NCBI GenBank assembly: GCA_018881555.1
Contig: JACAXG010000268.1
Coordinates: forward strand, 426,912 to 490,911
DNA length: 64,000 bases
Direction of reading: 5' to 3'
Source: Amblyornis subalaris
Taxonomy: Eukaryota; Chordata; Aves; Passeriformes; Ptilonorhynchidae
Shown here: positions 12,629 through 24,945 of the stretch, one piece after another
Numbering within the stretch: position 1 is the stretch's first letter
Layout: each line of letters begins with the position of its first letter
Notes under the pieces: generated by a model
What the model was told of the DNA's origin: nothing
Seen by the model: only the letters and a program-made list of their open reading frames with translations
Database searches by the model: none
Made by a program: the position numbers and the translations under genes

Positions 12629-14511
12629 TGGTTTCAGAGTTTTCTTGCCTTTCCGAGTGATTTAAATAAAGACATTTCTAGTGCAGGGAAGGAGAGGAAA
12701 CTTCAGCGAATTCCAGCCTTCCAGAATGGGACATGAGGCAGCCATTTGGGATTCCTGTGCAGTCAGTAAAGCCAGGCAGGTGTCCAGGTGGATTCACCAT
12801 CCCAATCCCACTCACCTCTCCCGGGATGGGATGAATCCAGAGCCAGGGAGGTGGAACTGCTGCCTGAGATGTTACCAAATGAGAGACTGAGCTTTGCTTA
12901 GACATGGGCTGAGATCCCGAGCTTTGACTGAGATTTAAGGAGCACATTTTTTCTGGGAATAGCTGAGTTTTGTCCCTACAGGTGTCTGGGCACAGAGAGG
13001 TGCCCATCCTTTTGCTTTTCCTAAGGAATAATCAGATGAAAGATGATTTTCCTCATGTGCCCATCACCCATCATCCCCAAATCCTCCCAACCAACCACGA
13101 TATTCCTGCAAAATCCCATTTTTTAACAGCAGCCATCAGCAATTAAAGAGACTGCTCAGTATATTTAATTTATATATATTTAAGTGTTACTGCTTTTATC
13201 CAGCAGTACTGGGAAGCAGCGCCATCCTGGGAATATCAAACATGTTTTACTTGGGAAGCCACTGAGGAGGAATCCCAGGAGGAATGAGTGACTCTCCAAG
13301 AGGATGAGGGGAAGGGGAAAGGTCCCTCGATCCCACTGCAGAGCCAGGGCAGGGTCGTGCCCAGGTGACAAGGACTCCTTGCTTTTACAGGGAAAATGGG
13401 ATTTTCCTAAAGGTCTGAAGCGTTAAAAAAACCAAATCCAAGTTTTGGCCAATGGGAAAATCTGCTTTGCTCAGTAGAGTCCATAAATAGGGAAGGACTT
13501 TATCCTGAAATGGGGGAGGTGGGGGGTGTTTTATCCACGGAATTCGTAAATGGGGTGAAATCTCTCTTTGTGTGGCCATGGAGAGAAATGTTCTCTTCTC
13601 ACACCCATAAAATCAGCAAACCCACTGCTAACACAGACACGCAGCAACATCTAGTGACCAGAGCAGGAAAAGGCAGGAAAAATCTAGGAATGAGCCCCTA
13701 AACACACGTTCAAGTCTGAGGATGAGCTAAACAAATGGATTTTATTCTCTTGCTTCATCAAGCTTTTGCCCTAACTAAAAATNAATTCATTCCTGCAAAA
13801 AAAAATCCACTCGATGTGGATCCTAAAAAAANAAAATAGTTTCCAAGATCCCATACCATCAAAAAGGTTAAAAAAAAGGAGTGTGAAACTCTTGGAATTG
13901 TTGGTGTATTAATTAAAAAAAATCTGCATTTCTCACCCTGCTTTTAAGCAGGTGTAAAAACCATTGAGATCTCCGTGGTACAGAGTGAGAACTACATTAT
14001 GTCTTTATTTGGGGGTTCAGAATTTAATCTTAAACCTATTAAAACATGGGAAATGAGATATTTGAAGTAATAAATATATTTAACAATCGGTGTCTGCCCT
14101 GCCTGAGTGGATGAAGCTCTATGTAGGCAGCAGAATTATTTTTTTTTTCTTATTTTTTCACTTTTAAATATTGTTTTTATTTGCCGGAAAAAGCCGACGA
14201 AGGCAGAACATTTCCATCTGCCTTTTTTTAACCACTTCCATGCTCCAGCTGCTTCCCAGATGGATTTTATCAGAGACCCACGGGGCAAAATGCACAATTC
14301 CTTGGGCAAAAAAATTACAGGCAGGGAGACAAAAGTTGCAAATTTGTGGCCGTGTGCATCACTAATTTCAGATATAAACCCCTGGAACCTAATTTGGAGT
14401 GTGATACACACCCACAAACCTCGTGGATTTGGGAAAATTCATCCCAGCCATGACTGGATGGAAGTGGAAAGCAGAGTTGGCCTTCTTGGGTTCAATCCCA
14501 CACATTCAGCT
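12629..14511. other. Intergenic, nothing recognised
   Basis: AT-rich, no supported gene or known repeat. Several short open frames lack motifs. Confidence 0.55.
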
Positions 14512-14655
14512 CNGAGCTCAGAGAGGAATTCTGGAGGGATTTGTGGATGTGGGGCTCAGGGACNTGGTTTAGGGGTGGGAATGGCACTGTCAGCTTCATG
14601 GGGGATGGGCTGAGGGATCTTTTCCCAACTTTAGTGGTTCTGGGATTCCCTGAAT
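14512..14655 (+). mobile_element. CR1 LINE 3' fragment (diverged)
   Basis: GGGATTTGTGGATGTGGGGC, CTGAGGGATCTTTTCCCAAC, then GGTTCTGGGATTCC tail. Confidence 0.7.
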
Positions 14656-14776
14656 CAGCTGTTTTCAGGGATAACCTTTCAAGGATGGCGCTCCCAGAAG
14701 GAACNTGGACACAGGGAGTGAGTCCTGAGGGAACTGAACTAAAAGCACAAGAGGAAGGCACAGGGAGTTGAAGTGG

Positions 14777-15230
14777 GAATCACAAAATCAGACAGGTTTG
14801 GGTTGGAAGGAACCTTAAAGCTCATCCCATTCCACCCCTGCCATGGGCAGGGACACCTTCCACTATCCCAGGNTGCTCCAAGCCCCNTCCAACCTGGCCT
14901 TGGACACNNCCAGGGATCCAGGGGCAGCCACAGCTTCTCTGGGCAACCTGTGCCAGGGCCTNCCCACCCTCCCAGGGAACAATTCCTTCCCAATATCCCA
15001 TCTANCCCTGCCCTCTGGCANTGGGAAGCCATTCCCNCTTCTTCTGTNGCTCCATCCCTTGGGAATTGTCTCTCTCCATGTTTCCTGTCAGCTCCTTCAG
15101 CTCCTGGAAGGCCGCAANGAGGTCATCCCAAAGCTTCTCNTCTCCAGGCTGAACAATCCCAGCTCTCCCAGCCTTTCCTCCCAGCAGAGCTGCTCCATCC
15201 CTNTGCTCATCCTGGTTCCAAAGCCCCTCC
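14777..15230 (-). mobile_element. CR1 LINE 3' fragment, about 450 bp
   Basis: AATCACAAAATCAGACAGGT at the reversed tail through CTTTCCTCCCAGCAGAGCTG. Intact 3' end. Confidence 0.92.
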
Positions 15231-16257
15231 ATCCACCATGGATNGGATGGTGATTTTCCCAAATGATTTTCCCAAATGATGCTCTAAGAGTCTCAACAGA
15301 TGAATGTTTAATCTCATTATTTCATATTTCATGGGTACCTTTTCCTTCCCAGACCTGTGGGACAAGTCACTGAGTCACTATTGATCTTTTTAATTCCAGG
15401 TGAATGAAAGTTCCCATGAAAATTCATCTGATTATTTAAATGAATTCCTTTAAATGAACGACCTTTTGGGGATCCAAGCTCCCTCAGTCTCCAGAAATTT
15501 CTAAACACGTGAAAAAAAAGCTATTTNGAGGCATTTCTGTTGTGATTTTGCCCAAAAACCACTCAAATCCAAAGGCTGACCAGCCTGCCAGNACACATAA
15601 AACTCCAATTTTGGGAGGGCAGGAAGACTCCCTCAAGTAGCTGCCTATAAAAAGTAGGCTCAGGAAAAAAAAATCAATTAAGAACTCAGATAAAAGAAGC
15701 ACCTGAGATCTCTGAACCTCTTGTTATANACAGAGATAAATCCCTCTGCTCATCCACCTACTCAACCAACCTATTTCCCGCCAAACAGCCCAACCCACCT
15801 CCCGAAAAACCAAAAAACCGAATAATCACGGCAACTGTGAGGGGGCAGGGAGGTGAAACATCTCCAATTCTCCGTCCTGCATCCACATGTGCCGATTTTT
15901 CCCTCTTTGAAGGCTCTCCCAAGGCGGGTTGAGCGCGGCCGATGCCTTTGATGGAGGAGTTTGTTCTTGCTGGACACGTTTCTGTCACGTTGGCTCGTCT
16001 GAGAGCGCCCTGGGAGGAGTTTTCCGCAGCTCTCCTGTTGGATTTTCCATNTGTTTGGTTCTCCTGAAAGGCTTTTCGCCCTCGGGTAAGGATTAGGCAA
16101 CGATTTGGCTGCTTTAAAAGATGTCAGGAAAAAGGAGATGCCACTGGCAGCTTCAGGAGGAAGAGGTCTCNTTTTGTTTGCCACACTGGGGTTGCTTTCA
16201 GCGGGTTGAAAACTGAAAAGTTTTGGAAAATTGAAAAGTTTTGGCAAATTGAGGCAG
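15231..16257. other. Intergenic; 15760-16200 is CpG-retaining and could be a conserved element
   Basis: 15760-16200 holds CpG-bearing words such as GAGCGCGGCCGATGCC in otherwise repeat-free sequence. A 200-residue minus-strand open frame (15771-16373) runs into a CR1 copy and is not credible as a gene. Confidence 0.35.
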
Positions 16258-16315
16258 AGAATCACGGAATATGAAGAGTNGGAAGGGATCCACAAGGCCC
16301 ATCCTGGGATCAAAT
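16258..16315 (-). mobile_element. CR1 3' terminal fragment
   Basis: AGAATCACGGAATATGAAGA followed by GGAAGGGATCCACAAGG; antisense. Confidence 0.65.
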
Positions 16316-16424
16316 CCACAGTTTTGGTGTTGCCAGCACCAGCCTCCTGCCAACACCAGAGCTGGGGGTGCAAGAGGGGAGGTCTTACACAGAAACCTCA
16401 GGTCTGGCCTTCCCAACACCAGAA

Positions 16425-16905
16425 GGATGTGGAGCTGTTGGAACAATTCCAGAGGAGGCCATGAATTGATCCCAGGGTTGGAGCTCCTCTGCTCTGGAGC
16501 CAAGCTGGGAGAGCTGGAGGTGCTCATCTGGAGAAGAGAAGGCTCCAGGGAGACCTCACAGCCCCTTCCAGTGCCTAAAGGGGCTCCAGGAGAGCTGGAG
16601 AGGGACCTGGGACAAGGCATGGAGGGACAGGACAAGTGGGAATGGCTTCCCACTGCCAGAGGGCAGGGATAGGTGGGATATTGGGAAGGAATTGTTCCCT
16701 GGGAGGGTGGGCAGGCCCTGGCACAGGTTGCCCAGAGAAGCTGTGGCTGCCTCTGGATCCCTGGAAGTGTCCAAGGCCATGTTGGACGGGGCTTGGAGCA
16801 GCCTGGGACAGTGGAAGGTGTCCCTGCCCATGGCAGAGGGTGGAATGGGATGGGCTTTAAGGTCCCTTCCAACCCAAACCATTCCATGATTCCTTGATTC
16901 TCACT
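16425..16905 (+). mobile_element. CR1 LINE 3' fragment, about 480 bp
   Basis: Sense copy from AAGGATGTGGAGCTGTTGG to CCATGATTCCTTGATTCTC. Among the longest single CR1 copies here. Confidence 0.92.
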
Positions 16906-18117
16906 TTGACAGCAGCCACAACCACAGCCCTGGGATCTCTGCCTGAANAGGCTCAGGATTTGTGGGCAGGAAACCTGGACAGGAAATGGCTCCCAGAAAA
17001 TTTGTACCTCAGGAACAGCAACAAGTGCAAGAGAAAAGGTTCTCTGGTTTAAATCCACGACATTCCAGAAAATGGTGTTAGAGATTAAATCAGTGCTAAG
17101 TGGAGTTAATGCCAGGTTTAATCAGAGGAATGTGAGGAAGANATTATTTTATTTTTATTATTATTATTTCCATCTTTTACGGAACGAGGTGACTGAAAAA
17201 TGAAGCACCCACTGTTGATCAAAGCATCAGCACAGAGCTAATCCTGAGGGGAAACCATCTGGCTTAAAGGCATTTGGTTTCAATATGGAAAAAAAGGGAA
17301 TTTAGGCTACTGATCAACAGATCTGGNTCTCCTTCTGCTGTTTTATTAGGAATCGTAGCAGGAAAATTCGGAAAAGCCAACAAAGCGAGCAGCAAGGAAG
17401 CAGCACAAACAGAAGCTGTGGCAGGGTGACGCAGAGAAAAAGCTGAGAGGGTGACTTCTGAACGCCAGCACTGGCAGAAAAATCTGGAATCTGCTGCAAA
17501 GATGCTTCCCTTCCTTTATCCAAGGACATCAGACATCGATCCAAGCCTCGGTTTCAAACTGGAAACACCTGGTGGGGCCCAGACCATTTCCCAAATGCTT
17601 GGGGCTAAAAAGAGGATAACAGGGAGTTCTCACCCGCATTTGGGAGATGCTCCAGAGCATTCTTTTCCAGAGGACATTGCTCCGGGTGTTGTGATAAGGA
17701 GTTAGGGCTCGGTCAGGTGACAAAGGTGCTCAGGGAGTCACCCTTGGTGCTGTCACAGGGGAGCTCAGCAGAGGCTCAGCCCGTGGTGTGCCATTTTTAC
17801 ACCACCACGGTTTGACAAGGTTGGCGATGGAAGAAGGATTTCGTTTCGCTCTTTTCCTCGCCAAAAAGCAGGAGGAACCCACGGAGCGAAAGTCACTGGT
17901 TCTTCCTCAGGGTTCAGCCACTTTTGGAACAATGGGTGACACAACCTGGGCTGTGCTGAGTCCTTTTCACTTGCAAAAGGGTAAGGATCTTTCTGCTGAT
18001 GTTGCCACGTTTTACAGCTGATTATGCGGTTAAGGAGGTTCTGCGGGATTGCTGCTGAGGGAGGAAAAAGAACCTCGGGAAGAAGAGAGGGATTCAGGGA
18101 GTCCTCATTCCAGTACC
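16906..18117. other. Intergenic, nothing recognised
   Basis: A/T-rich run at 17143-17170, otherwise unique-looking; no gene seen. Confidence 0.55.
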
Positions 18118-18195
18118 CTAAAGGGGTTGTCAAAAGGAGGGNGAGGGACTTTTTATAGGGGCAAAGAGTGACAGGACAAAGGGCAGTGGTTTTAA
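18118..18195 (+). mobile_element. CR1 internal fragment
   Basis: CCTAAAGGGGTTGTC, GTGACAGGACAAAGGGCAG, stopping abruptly at TTTTAAACTGG. Confidence 0.7.
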
Positions 18196-18196
18196 A

Positions 18197-18575
18197 CTGG
18201 CCTTGGACACGCCCAGGGATCCAGGAGCAGCCACAGCTTCTCTGGGCAACCTGTGCCAGGNCCTCCCCACCCTCCCAGGNAACAATTCCTTCCCAATATN
18301 CCATCTATCCCTGCCCTCNGGCACTGGGAAGCCATTCCCTGTGTCCTGTCCCTCCATCCCGTGGGAATTGTCTCTCTCCATNTTTCCTGTNGGCTCCTTC
18401 AGGCACTGCAAGGCCACANTGAGGTCACCCCAAAGCTTCTCCTCTCCAGGCTGAACAATCCCAGCTCTCCCAGCCTTTCCTCCCAGCAGAGCTGCTCCAT
18501 CCCTCTGCTCATCCTGGNGCCTCCTCTGGACTCTCTCCAGCAGCTCCACNTCCTNCCTGTGCTGGGATCCCAGGG
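18197..18575 (-). mobile_element. CR1 LINE fragment lacking its 3' end
   Basis: Begins mid-element at CCTTGGACACGCCCAGG and extends 5'-ward to the CTCTGGACTCTCTCCAGCAG segment. It abuts a sense fragment, giving an inverted junction. Confidence 0.88.
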
Positions 18576-20687
18576 CTGGATGCAGTGGGAAGCAGGAATA
18601 CTCTTATTCACCTCAGCGGAGCTTTGGAACCGTCAGGAATCCACATTGTGATATTAATTAAAACTCCTGTATTTCCACAACGAGCAGCCAACACAACTCC
18701 CCCGAAATGTTTTTATCCAATCACATCCCTTCTGTAATTCCTCTGCTTTCGTAATTTTTTGTGTTTATTTTCCTGCTGGTGCCTTTCTCTTCCCTGTGAC
18801 TCAAACCAATGGAGTGACTTCCACGCTGGTAATAAAACCTTGGGGTGACTCGGCAAAGCTGCAGCTATTGGTTGCATGAACAATACCAGACTGACAGGTA
18901 AACAAAGCTGAACATTTTGATTTTTAAACCAGGATTAAAATCGGTTTTCAGGGATCAGGATTCCGGGCACAAAGCGCTCCGAACACCACCACATTTCCTC
19001 TCATTTAGTAAGGCATTGAAATGGGATTTCATCATGCAAGCACAGGGTAAACACAACCTTAAGCCAGCACTTAGGAAAGAGCCTTTGTGAAGTTATAATC
19101 TCTTGAGCTTCTCACTCTATTCTGGCTGTCTTTAGGGAGATTAAGGTGTTCCTTTTCTGTGCCCTGTTTATTTTCAACATTCAGGCTCCGAACCCATAGA
19201 AAAGGTGAGATTTACTGTACCAAAACACGAGCTCAGGGTTGTTTGAGGGACACAATGCAGGGAGTCTCTGTACATTCTGCCAGTGACACATCAACCCTGA
19301 TCTGGAATTATTCCATGTGTCCATGGCAGCCATCAGAAGCCTAAATTTACAAATTTCCGAGAGCTGTTACAGTTTAATTGTTGTATATTTTTTGTCTTTT
19401 TTGGGGAGGGGCTTGCAGGATCGGAGTTTAGCTGTGCATTGACACGAGATCATAAAAATCATAAAATCATGGAATGGTTTGGGTTTAATCCATGAATTAA
19501 AAGAAGAAATTTAAAGGTCTTTTGTGGAGAACAGATTTATCCATTTTCCATCTTGAATCCATTATTTCCAAAAAATTCGAAGCTAAAAACATCCCAGAGC
19601 TGCAACGGTGAGTGAGCCCCAGCTCAGAGTCTCAGTTCTCTGCGCTTGGCAAACGCCTCAAAACCGATGCCTCAAAAACTTCCTTTAAAACTGAAGCCTG
19701 TCCCTTTTTCTCTACCAGCCAAGCCCTGGAAGAAGGGCTACACAAACTCAGATATTGCAGGATTAGGAACCGACATCTGGCAGAATAAATTAATCCCTGC
19801 TTTTCCTCCGAGCCTCGGTTTTCAGCAGCTGGTTCTGGCCTGGAGGACAAGGTCCTAAAATCCAGCGAAAATAATAATAAAAANAAAATAAAGCTGTCAA
19901 CCTCCAAAGCGAAACACTGAGGAGGACGTGGGGTGAGAGGAATCTCAGAGGGTGGCTCGATTTTTATTTTTGACTGTTAAAAGCACAAAGCATTTTTGCC
20001 ATAACTCTCATTTCTCACCGCACTCGCACGTCCTCGCTGCGAGTTTTTACCCACGGAATGATAAATTGCGAATAATTTTTTACTCCCGAGATATCCCCAA
20101 AGAAAAAAAAAAAGAAAACAAAAACTGACATTTAAAATCTGCGTGCTTAGCAGGTCATTAATTACCTCATTTAAGAGCTGACAGGTCTCATGTCATGCTC
20201 GACACTGTTTTTTCAAGCTGTCACACCCACGCTCTGCCTAAAAGCTGTTGAGTACAAGCGTCATCATTTATAATGCAAAAAGGGGATCATTGATTATGGC
20301 CTGATTATTCATCATCATGCTTTCTCTCGTGTGTACTCAATCATTGTGGTTTCTTGGAATATGCAAACCTTTCAGGCAAATCTTTCTGCGGAGCAATCCA
20401 AACAGAGCTGGGAGCTGACACCAGCTGGGCAAACAGGGCACCAGAGAGGGAACAATGCAGGGCACAAACCCCACCTCTGGAGGGGGAAGGAAGGTTTGGG
20501 GAGNGGGGGTCAGGGAGGAAGGACCTGGGGGGTCTGCAGGGCTGAGGTCNGAGTTCCACTGCTGGAGAAATTCCTGGCTCTGGGTCCGTGCCTGCTGTGA
20601 TGTCTTTGGGATGAGCNTGGCAAACCCAGCCCTCTTCACACAGGGGATCAGCCAGCAAGAGTGAAAGCGTCAGGAAAACAGAATTCA
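18576..20687. other. Intergenic; 19960-20375 is a candidate conserved regulatory stretch
   Basis: No gene. The right part contains TAATTA-type words, CATCATTTATAATG and TGATTATTCATCATCATG, plus TGTGGTTT at 20345-20352 (RUNX-like) and ATGCAAAC at 20361 (octamer-like). Significance is unproven. Confidence 0.35.
19446..19485 (-). mobile_element. CR1 3' terminal remnant
   Basis: ATCATGGAATGGTTTGGGTT only; about 40 bp. Confidence 0.55.
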
Positions 20688-21040
20688 CAGAATCCCAGGA
20701 TCACCGAGGTTGGAAAAGCCCTCCCAGCCCATGCAGTCCNAGCTGTGCCCGATGCCCACCTTGTCCCCNNNCCNNNNNNNNNNNNNNNNNNNNNNNNNNN
20801 NNNNNNNNNNNNNNNNNNNNNNNNNNNNNNNNNNNNNNNNNNNNNNNNNNNNNNNNNNNNNNNNNNNNNNNNNNNNNNNNNNNNNNNNNNNNNNNNNNNN
20901 NNNNNNNNNNNNNNNNNNNNNNNNNNNNNNNNNNNNNNNNNNNNNNNNNNNNNNNNNNNNNNNNNNGGAGTTGTGCAGAGCCAGGAGGTCCCTCCTGAGC
21001 CTCCTTTCNTCTCTTCCCTCCTCCTTTTATCTTTTGTTAT
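20688..21040 (-). mobile_element. CR1 LINE fragment interrupted by an assembly gap
   Basis: ACAGAATCCCAGGATCACCG before the gap and CAGGAGGTCCCTCCTGAGCC after it are both antisense CR1; the gap lies within or between copies. Confidence 0.8.
20769..20966. other. Assembly gap (198 positions, nearly all N)
   Basis: Unread bases inside CR1 sequence, with only CC resolved at 20772-20773. The true length may differ. Confidence 0.98.
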
Positions 21041-21654
21041 CTCCAAACATAAGAGTGAGGTCAGACAATGATTTCCACAGAAAATTTACTCCATCACAGC
21101 TATATTTCTCAGAGAAAAGCTCAACCCTTAAAATATTTATCAGTGAGAGGAGCAGAGCCCTGTGGTCCCAAGTTTTGTGGGGAGAGGCCTGAGGAGCCTC
21201 CACCTAAAAANGGGAGCGAGAGCATCTCCAAACCCTGGCGTGGGCAGTGATGGAATTATCCCCACGGGAACCACATTTCTCCTATTAAAAACCCCTTGGA
21301 AAGGCAGAGCATCACCTTGTGGGATACTGTGGANACTGGGATCACTGTGTTGGAGCAGGAGGCACCCAAAGCATGGATGGCACCTTCCCTCTGGCATAGG
21401 AGGCAAAGAAGGAGGAGGACTTGGAATTTTGATCCTACAGGGATCCTTCTCACCTCAGGCAGGCCCAAAAATGCAGCAGCTCCAAGGGCAGTGCATGTTA
21501 ATTATTTTAAAATGTTCTGAAACGTCTGCTGGGCCTTTACCAAAAATAATTAATTGGCGTATTTCAAATCAGCTTCTTTTTCTTNAATTGTCCTAAAGAG
21601 GCCACAGAATTGGGGGGGTTCAATTAAATATTAAAAAAGAAAATTTAGGTTTTA

Positions 21655-21782
21655 AGAGTGGTCAGGCCTTGGAATGAGTTGCCCAGGGGATTGGTGGAGT
21701 NGCTGCCTCTGGAAGTGTTCAGGAGGGGTCTGGGTGTGGCCCTTGGGGACAGGGTTTGGGGTGATGCTNNTGGTGCTGGGAT
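21655..21782 (+). mobile_element. CR1 LINE fragment lacking its terminal tail
   Basis: AGTGGTCAGGCCTTGGAATG, CTGCCTCTGGAAGTGTTCAG, ending in GGTGCTGGG. Confidence 0.85.
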
Positions 21783-22547
21783 CTTGCAAAAATCTTGAAT
21801 AAAACCTATTTAGAGAAAGAAATATCCATCCAGAGTACATATATACCTTTCTATGGGTAATCCTACAGTCCTCAGAATGGAGTTTTCCAGCTTTACNAAG
21901 GAAAACTGAGACACACAAATATTAAAAAGAGGAGAATCAGGGAGCTGAACAAACAGTGCCCAGTTTGCTGCCTGATCAACTGGCCTCTTCCTCCCTCGCA
22001 AAATGCAGTTTTGGGGACAAAGGGAAGCCCTTGAGAGTTCTCCAAAAACACGCAGAGCCAAAAAAAAAAACCCCACCTTTAACCACTGAAGTTCCCGAAG
22101 CAGCGTCAATGTTGGGATTGAACCGGAGAGCAGCGCTAAAGTTCACCACGGCACCAAAAAAAGCGACGCCGATAACATTATCTCCGAGGTTAATGAACGC
22201 AGAATCGTTCCCGGGAAGGCTTTTCCTTTTGTTCCAGAGGGGGTTGTTTGCCAAGCCAAGGCCGGGAGATGTGTGAACCACCTCCAGCAAACGTTCCTAC
22301 AATGCAAACCTGAGCAGTGAGGGAGATGTTTGCCCAGGGTTCGTGTCCAGCCACCTGCGCTGGGTTTACCAAGNGGGCGGGCGGCTCTCCCTAGCTTTTG
22401 TGTTCCCAGCTTTTGTTCCACAGCTCCCACAGGTTCTTCCCAGCNGTGGGAATGAACCTGGCTGGTTGCTGCCTCTGCCTGGAGCTCAGGGTGTGCAGAA
22501 AGGGAGACTCAAGAGGAGATTCCCTTCTTTTGAACTCTTTCGTGTGT
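21783..22547. other. Intergenic with overlapping open frames on both strands
   Basis: About 100-residue open frames lie at 21956-22276 (+) and 21976-22290 (-). Neither resembles a protein I know, and CpG is unusually well kept. More likely non-coding than a gene. Confidence 0.4.
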
Positions 22548-22848
22548 CCAGGGACACCTTCCACTATCCCAGGTTGNTCCAAGCCCCATCCAACCTGGCC
22601 TTGGACACTTCCAGGGATCCAGGGGCAGCCACAGCTTCTCTGGGAATTCCATCCCAGCCTCTCCCCACCCTCCCAGGGAAAAATTCCTTCCCAATATACC
22701 ATCTATCCCTGCCCTCCAGCACTGGGAAGCCATTCCCCCTCATCCTGGCACTTCAGGCCCTTGTCCAATGTCCCTCTCCAGCTCTCTTGGAGNCCCTTTA
22801 GGCACTGGAAGGGGCTGTGAGGTCTCCCTGGAGCCTTCTCTTCTCCAG
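22548..22848 (-). mobile_element. CR1 copy B of a composite pair (3' end missing)
   Basis: CAGGGACACCTTCCACTATC to GAGCCTTCTCTTCTCCAGG. It joins directly to the next CR1 through a short linker, the same junction as at 28745-28757. Confidence 0.9.
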
Positions 22849-22861
22849 GCTGCTGGGAATG

Positions 22862-23170
22862 GCACAGAATCATCAAGGTGGGAAGAGCCCTTCAGGATCA
22901 CCCAGCCCCACCCCAGCAGCACCAGCATCACCCCAAACCCTGTCCCCAAGGGCCACATCCAGACTGCTCCTGGGCACTTCCGGAGGCAGNGACTCCACCA
23001 CCTCCCTGGGCAGCTCATTCCAAGGCCTGACCACTCTTTCACGGAAATTTTTTTTTTTATTCTCCAATNTGAGCCTCCCCTGGTGCAATTTGAGGCCATT
23101 TCTTCTCCTCCTTTCCCTTGGGACACNGCAGCAGAGCCCGACCCCCCCTCACTGCCCCCTCCTGTCAGGA
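22862..23170 (-). mobile_element. CR1 copy A of a composite pair
   Basis: CACAGAATCATCAAGGTGGG to TCACTGCCCCCTCCTGTCAG; antisense, near-complete version of this short subfamily. Confidence 0.9.
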
Positions 23171-23511
23171 GTTCGTGGCCGTATTTTGGCAACATTTCTG
23201 TGCACTCACAAGGGCAGTGCACCCTTTTCCTTTCTTGTAGTGTTCAAGGTGGTGTTTACCAGAGCACTTTCGAAACAAACACACCCTCCCTGGTGCGTCA
23301 GCTGCATTCCCTGCACCTGCTGCCGTACAAAACAGGATAAAGGATCGGCTCAAGGAGATCACGGGGTCGCTCGGCGGTGGGGTTAAGGGGGAGAGCTGCT
23401 GCTGTTCTGCTGAAGTTTGCTGTGAGCCAGACTTTTAGAATTTTGCTCTGATGTGTGATACTCACAGATCATTCTCCTGAAGTCTGTGAAATGATCTGCA
23501 GCTTCTCAGTG

Positions 23512-23628
23512 TGTGGATGTGGCCCCCGGGGACAGGTTTTGGGGTGATGCTGGTGCTGCTGGGGTGGGACTGGATGATCCTGAAGGTGTCTCCCNCCTTG
23601 ATGACTCTGTGGTTCTGTGTGATCGTCC
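23512..23628 (+). mobile_element. CR1 LINE 3' fragment
   Basis: GTGGATGTGGCCCCCGGGGA, GGGACTGGATGATCCTGAAG, tail GACTCTGTGGTTCTGTG. Confidence 0.85.
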
Positions 23629-24311
23629 CAGGATAATCCCGCTTGCAAACACAGCACTAATCCTCATCCTGACGAGTCAGAGATCCACTTGGCTCACCCA
23701 GGTCAGCCCCTGCTGCCCAAACACAAATCTGGCTGCCCCTCTGCAGTCTCCTCACGGCTCTCTTGCTGTCAGCTCAACACCACCACGGCTGCACGGGTGG
23801 TCCCGATCCCGTTCCCTGCCGCCTCTTGCCATTCCCCCCAGCACCGGGATGCACAGCTCCCCACNGGGAAGGAGGAGGATTGGGATGTCACATCCAGGGA
23901 GCGCTTCCTCTGCCGGGGTGGCAGCTCGTCCACGTGCNGAAAACCACGCTCTGTCCTCAAAGATCTTATCATCAAGGAGGTTTTTGGGCTTCAGAGTGGA
24001 AGCCTGCAAGTTGTCTTCAAATATTCAGGAGGNCTGGTGCCCACATTCCTGCAGAATTAGTGGAAACAGATGGAAACCTCAGCGCAGGGGAAGGGGAGCT
24101 TTTCCTCATGCTGCCGCACACGCTCAGCGTGGTGCTCTGCAGGCACTCAGCACTGGGTGGGCCACGGGACTGGCTGCTGCTGCTGCTTCAAAAGTCACGC
24201 AGGGTTTGAGTTTTTATCAGCTCAGGCTGGAGAAATTCACATTTTAAGGTCTCAGAGTCAGAGCTACTGCCAAGGACAGCCTGAAAAGCATCTTCTCCTC
24301 ACAGAAAGGAC
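23629..24311. other. Intergenic, nothing recognised
   Basis: A 244-residue open frame (23513-24247) starts inside the preceding CR1 and shows no domain; rejected as a gene. Confidence 0.55.
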
Positions 24312-24600
24312 AGGGAGTGTAGAGAGCAATGAGGTTCCCCCCTCTGCTCCAGACCAAACCCCCCCAGCTTCCTCAGCTCCTCCTCCCAGGATGTGTTTTC
24401 CAGCCACTTCCTCAGCTCCATTCACTTCCCTGGACACGCTCCAGCCCCTCCAGGTCTCTCCTGCAGGACCCAGAACTGGACACAGCCCTGGAGGGGCCCC
24501 TCAGTGCCCAGCACAGAGGGACAATCCCTGCCCTGCTCCTGATCCAATCCCTGCCCTGCTCCTGATCCAATTCCTGATCCAAGCCAGGTGGACTGACCCT
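24312..24600 (-). mobile_element. CR1 LINE fragment, more 5' region
   Basis: GAGAGCAATGAGGTTCCCCC, CAGGACCCAGAACTGGACAC, CCCAGCACAGAGGGACAATC; antisense. Contains a 24-bp tandem duplication at about 24527-24574. Confidence 0.75.
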
Positions 24601-24744
24601 GCAGTGCTCAGGTCCAGGTGAACCTCCAGAGCACCCAAACCCTACAGACTTCACACTAAAACCTGTCACAGAGTGGAGATCTCCTGGCAAAGCGAAATGC
24701 TTGTTTTGTGACTCACGTTCCACACAGGAATGCGACGCAGCCAT

Positions 24745-24945
24745 CACCAAATCATGGAATGATTTAGCTGGGAAAACCCTCCAAGGTCATGGNTTCCAAC
24801 CCTTCCCCAGCACTGCCAGGCCAGCACTAACCCACGTCCCCAAGTGCCACATCCACAGAGCTTTCAATCCCTCCAGGAATGGTGACTCCACCNCTTTCCC
24901 GGGCAGCTGTGCCAGGGCNGGAGAATCCTTCCTCACCTGGGAGGG
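24745..24945 (-). mobile_element. CR1 LINE 3' fragment
   Basis: ATCATGGAATGATTTAGCTG to GGGCAGCTGTGCCAGGGC; antisense. Confidence 0.8.

Noticed and set aside
15771..16373. 200-residue open frame on the minus strand
   Set aside because: Runs from unique sequence into a CR1 fragment, with no motif, splice context or signal.
16198..17058. 286-residue open frame on the minus strand
   Set aside because: Mostly the non-coding strand of a CR1 copy; the same peptide shadow recurs at every CR1 of this type.
23513..24247. 244-residue open frame on the plus strand
   Set aside because: Starts within a CR1 3' end and has several N-derived unknowns; composition typical of non-coding GC-moderate DNA.
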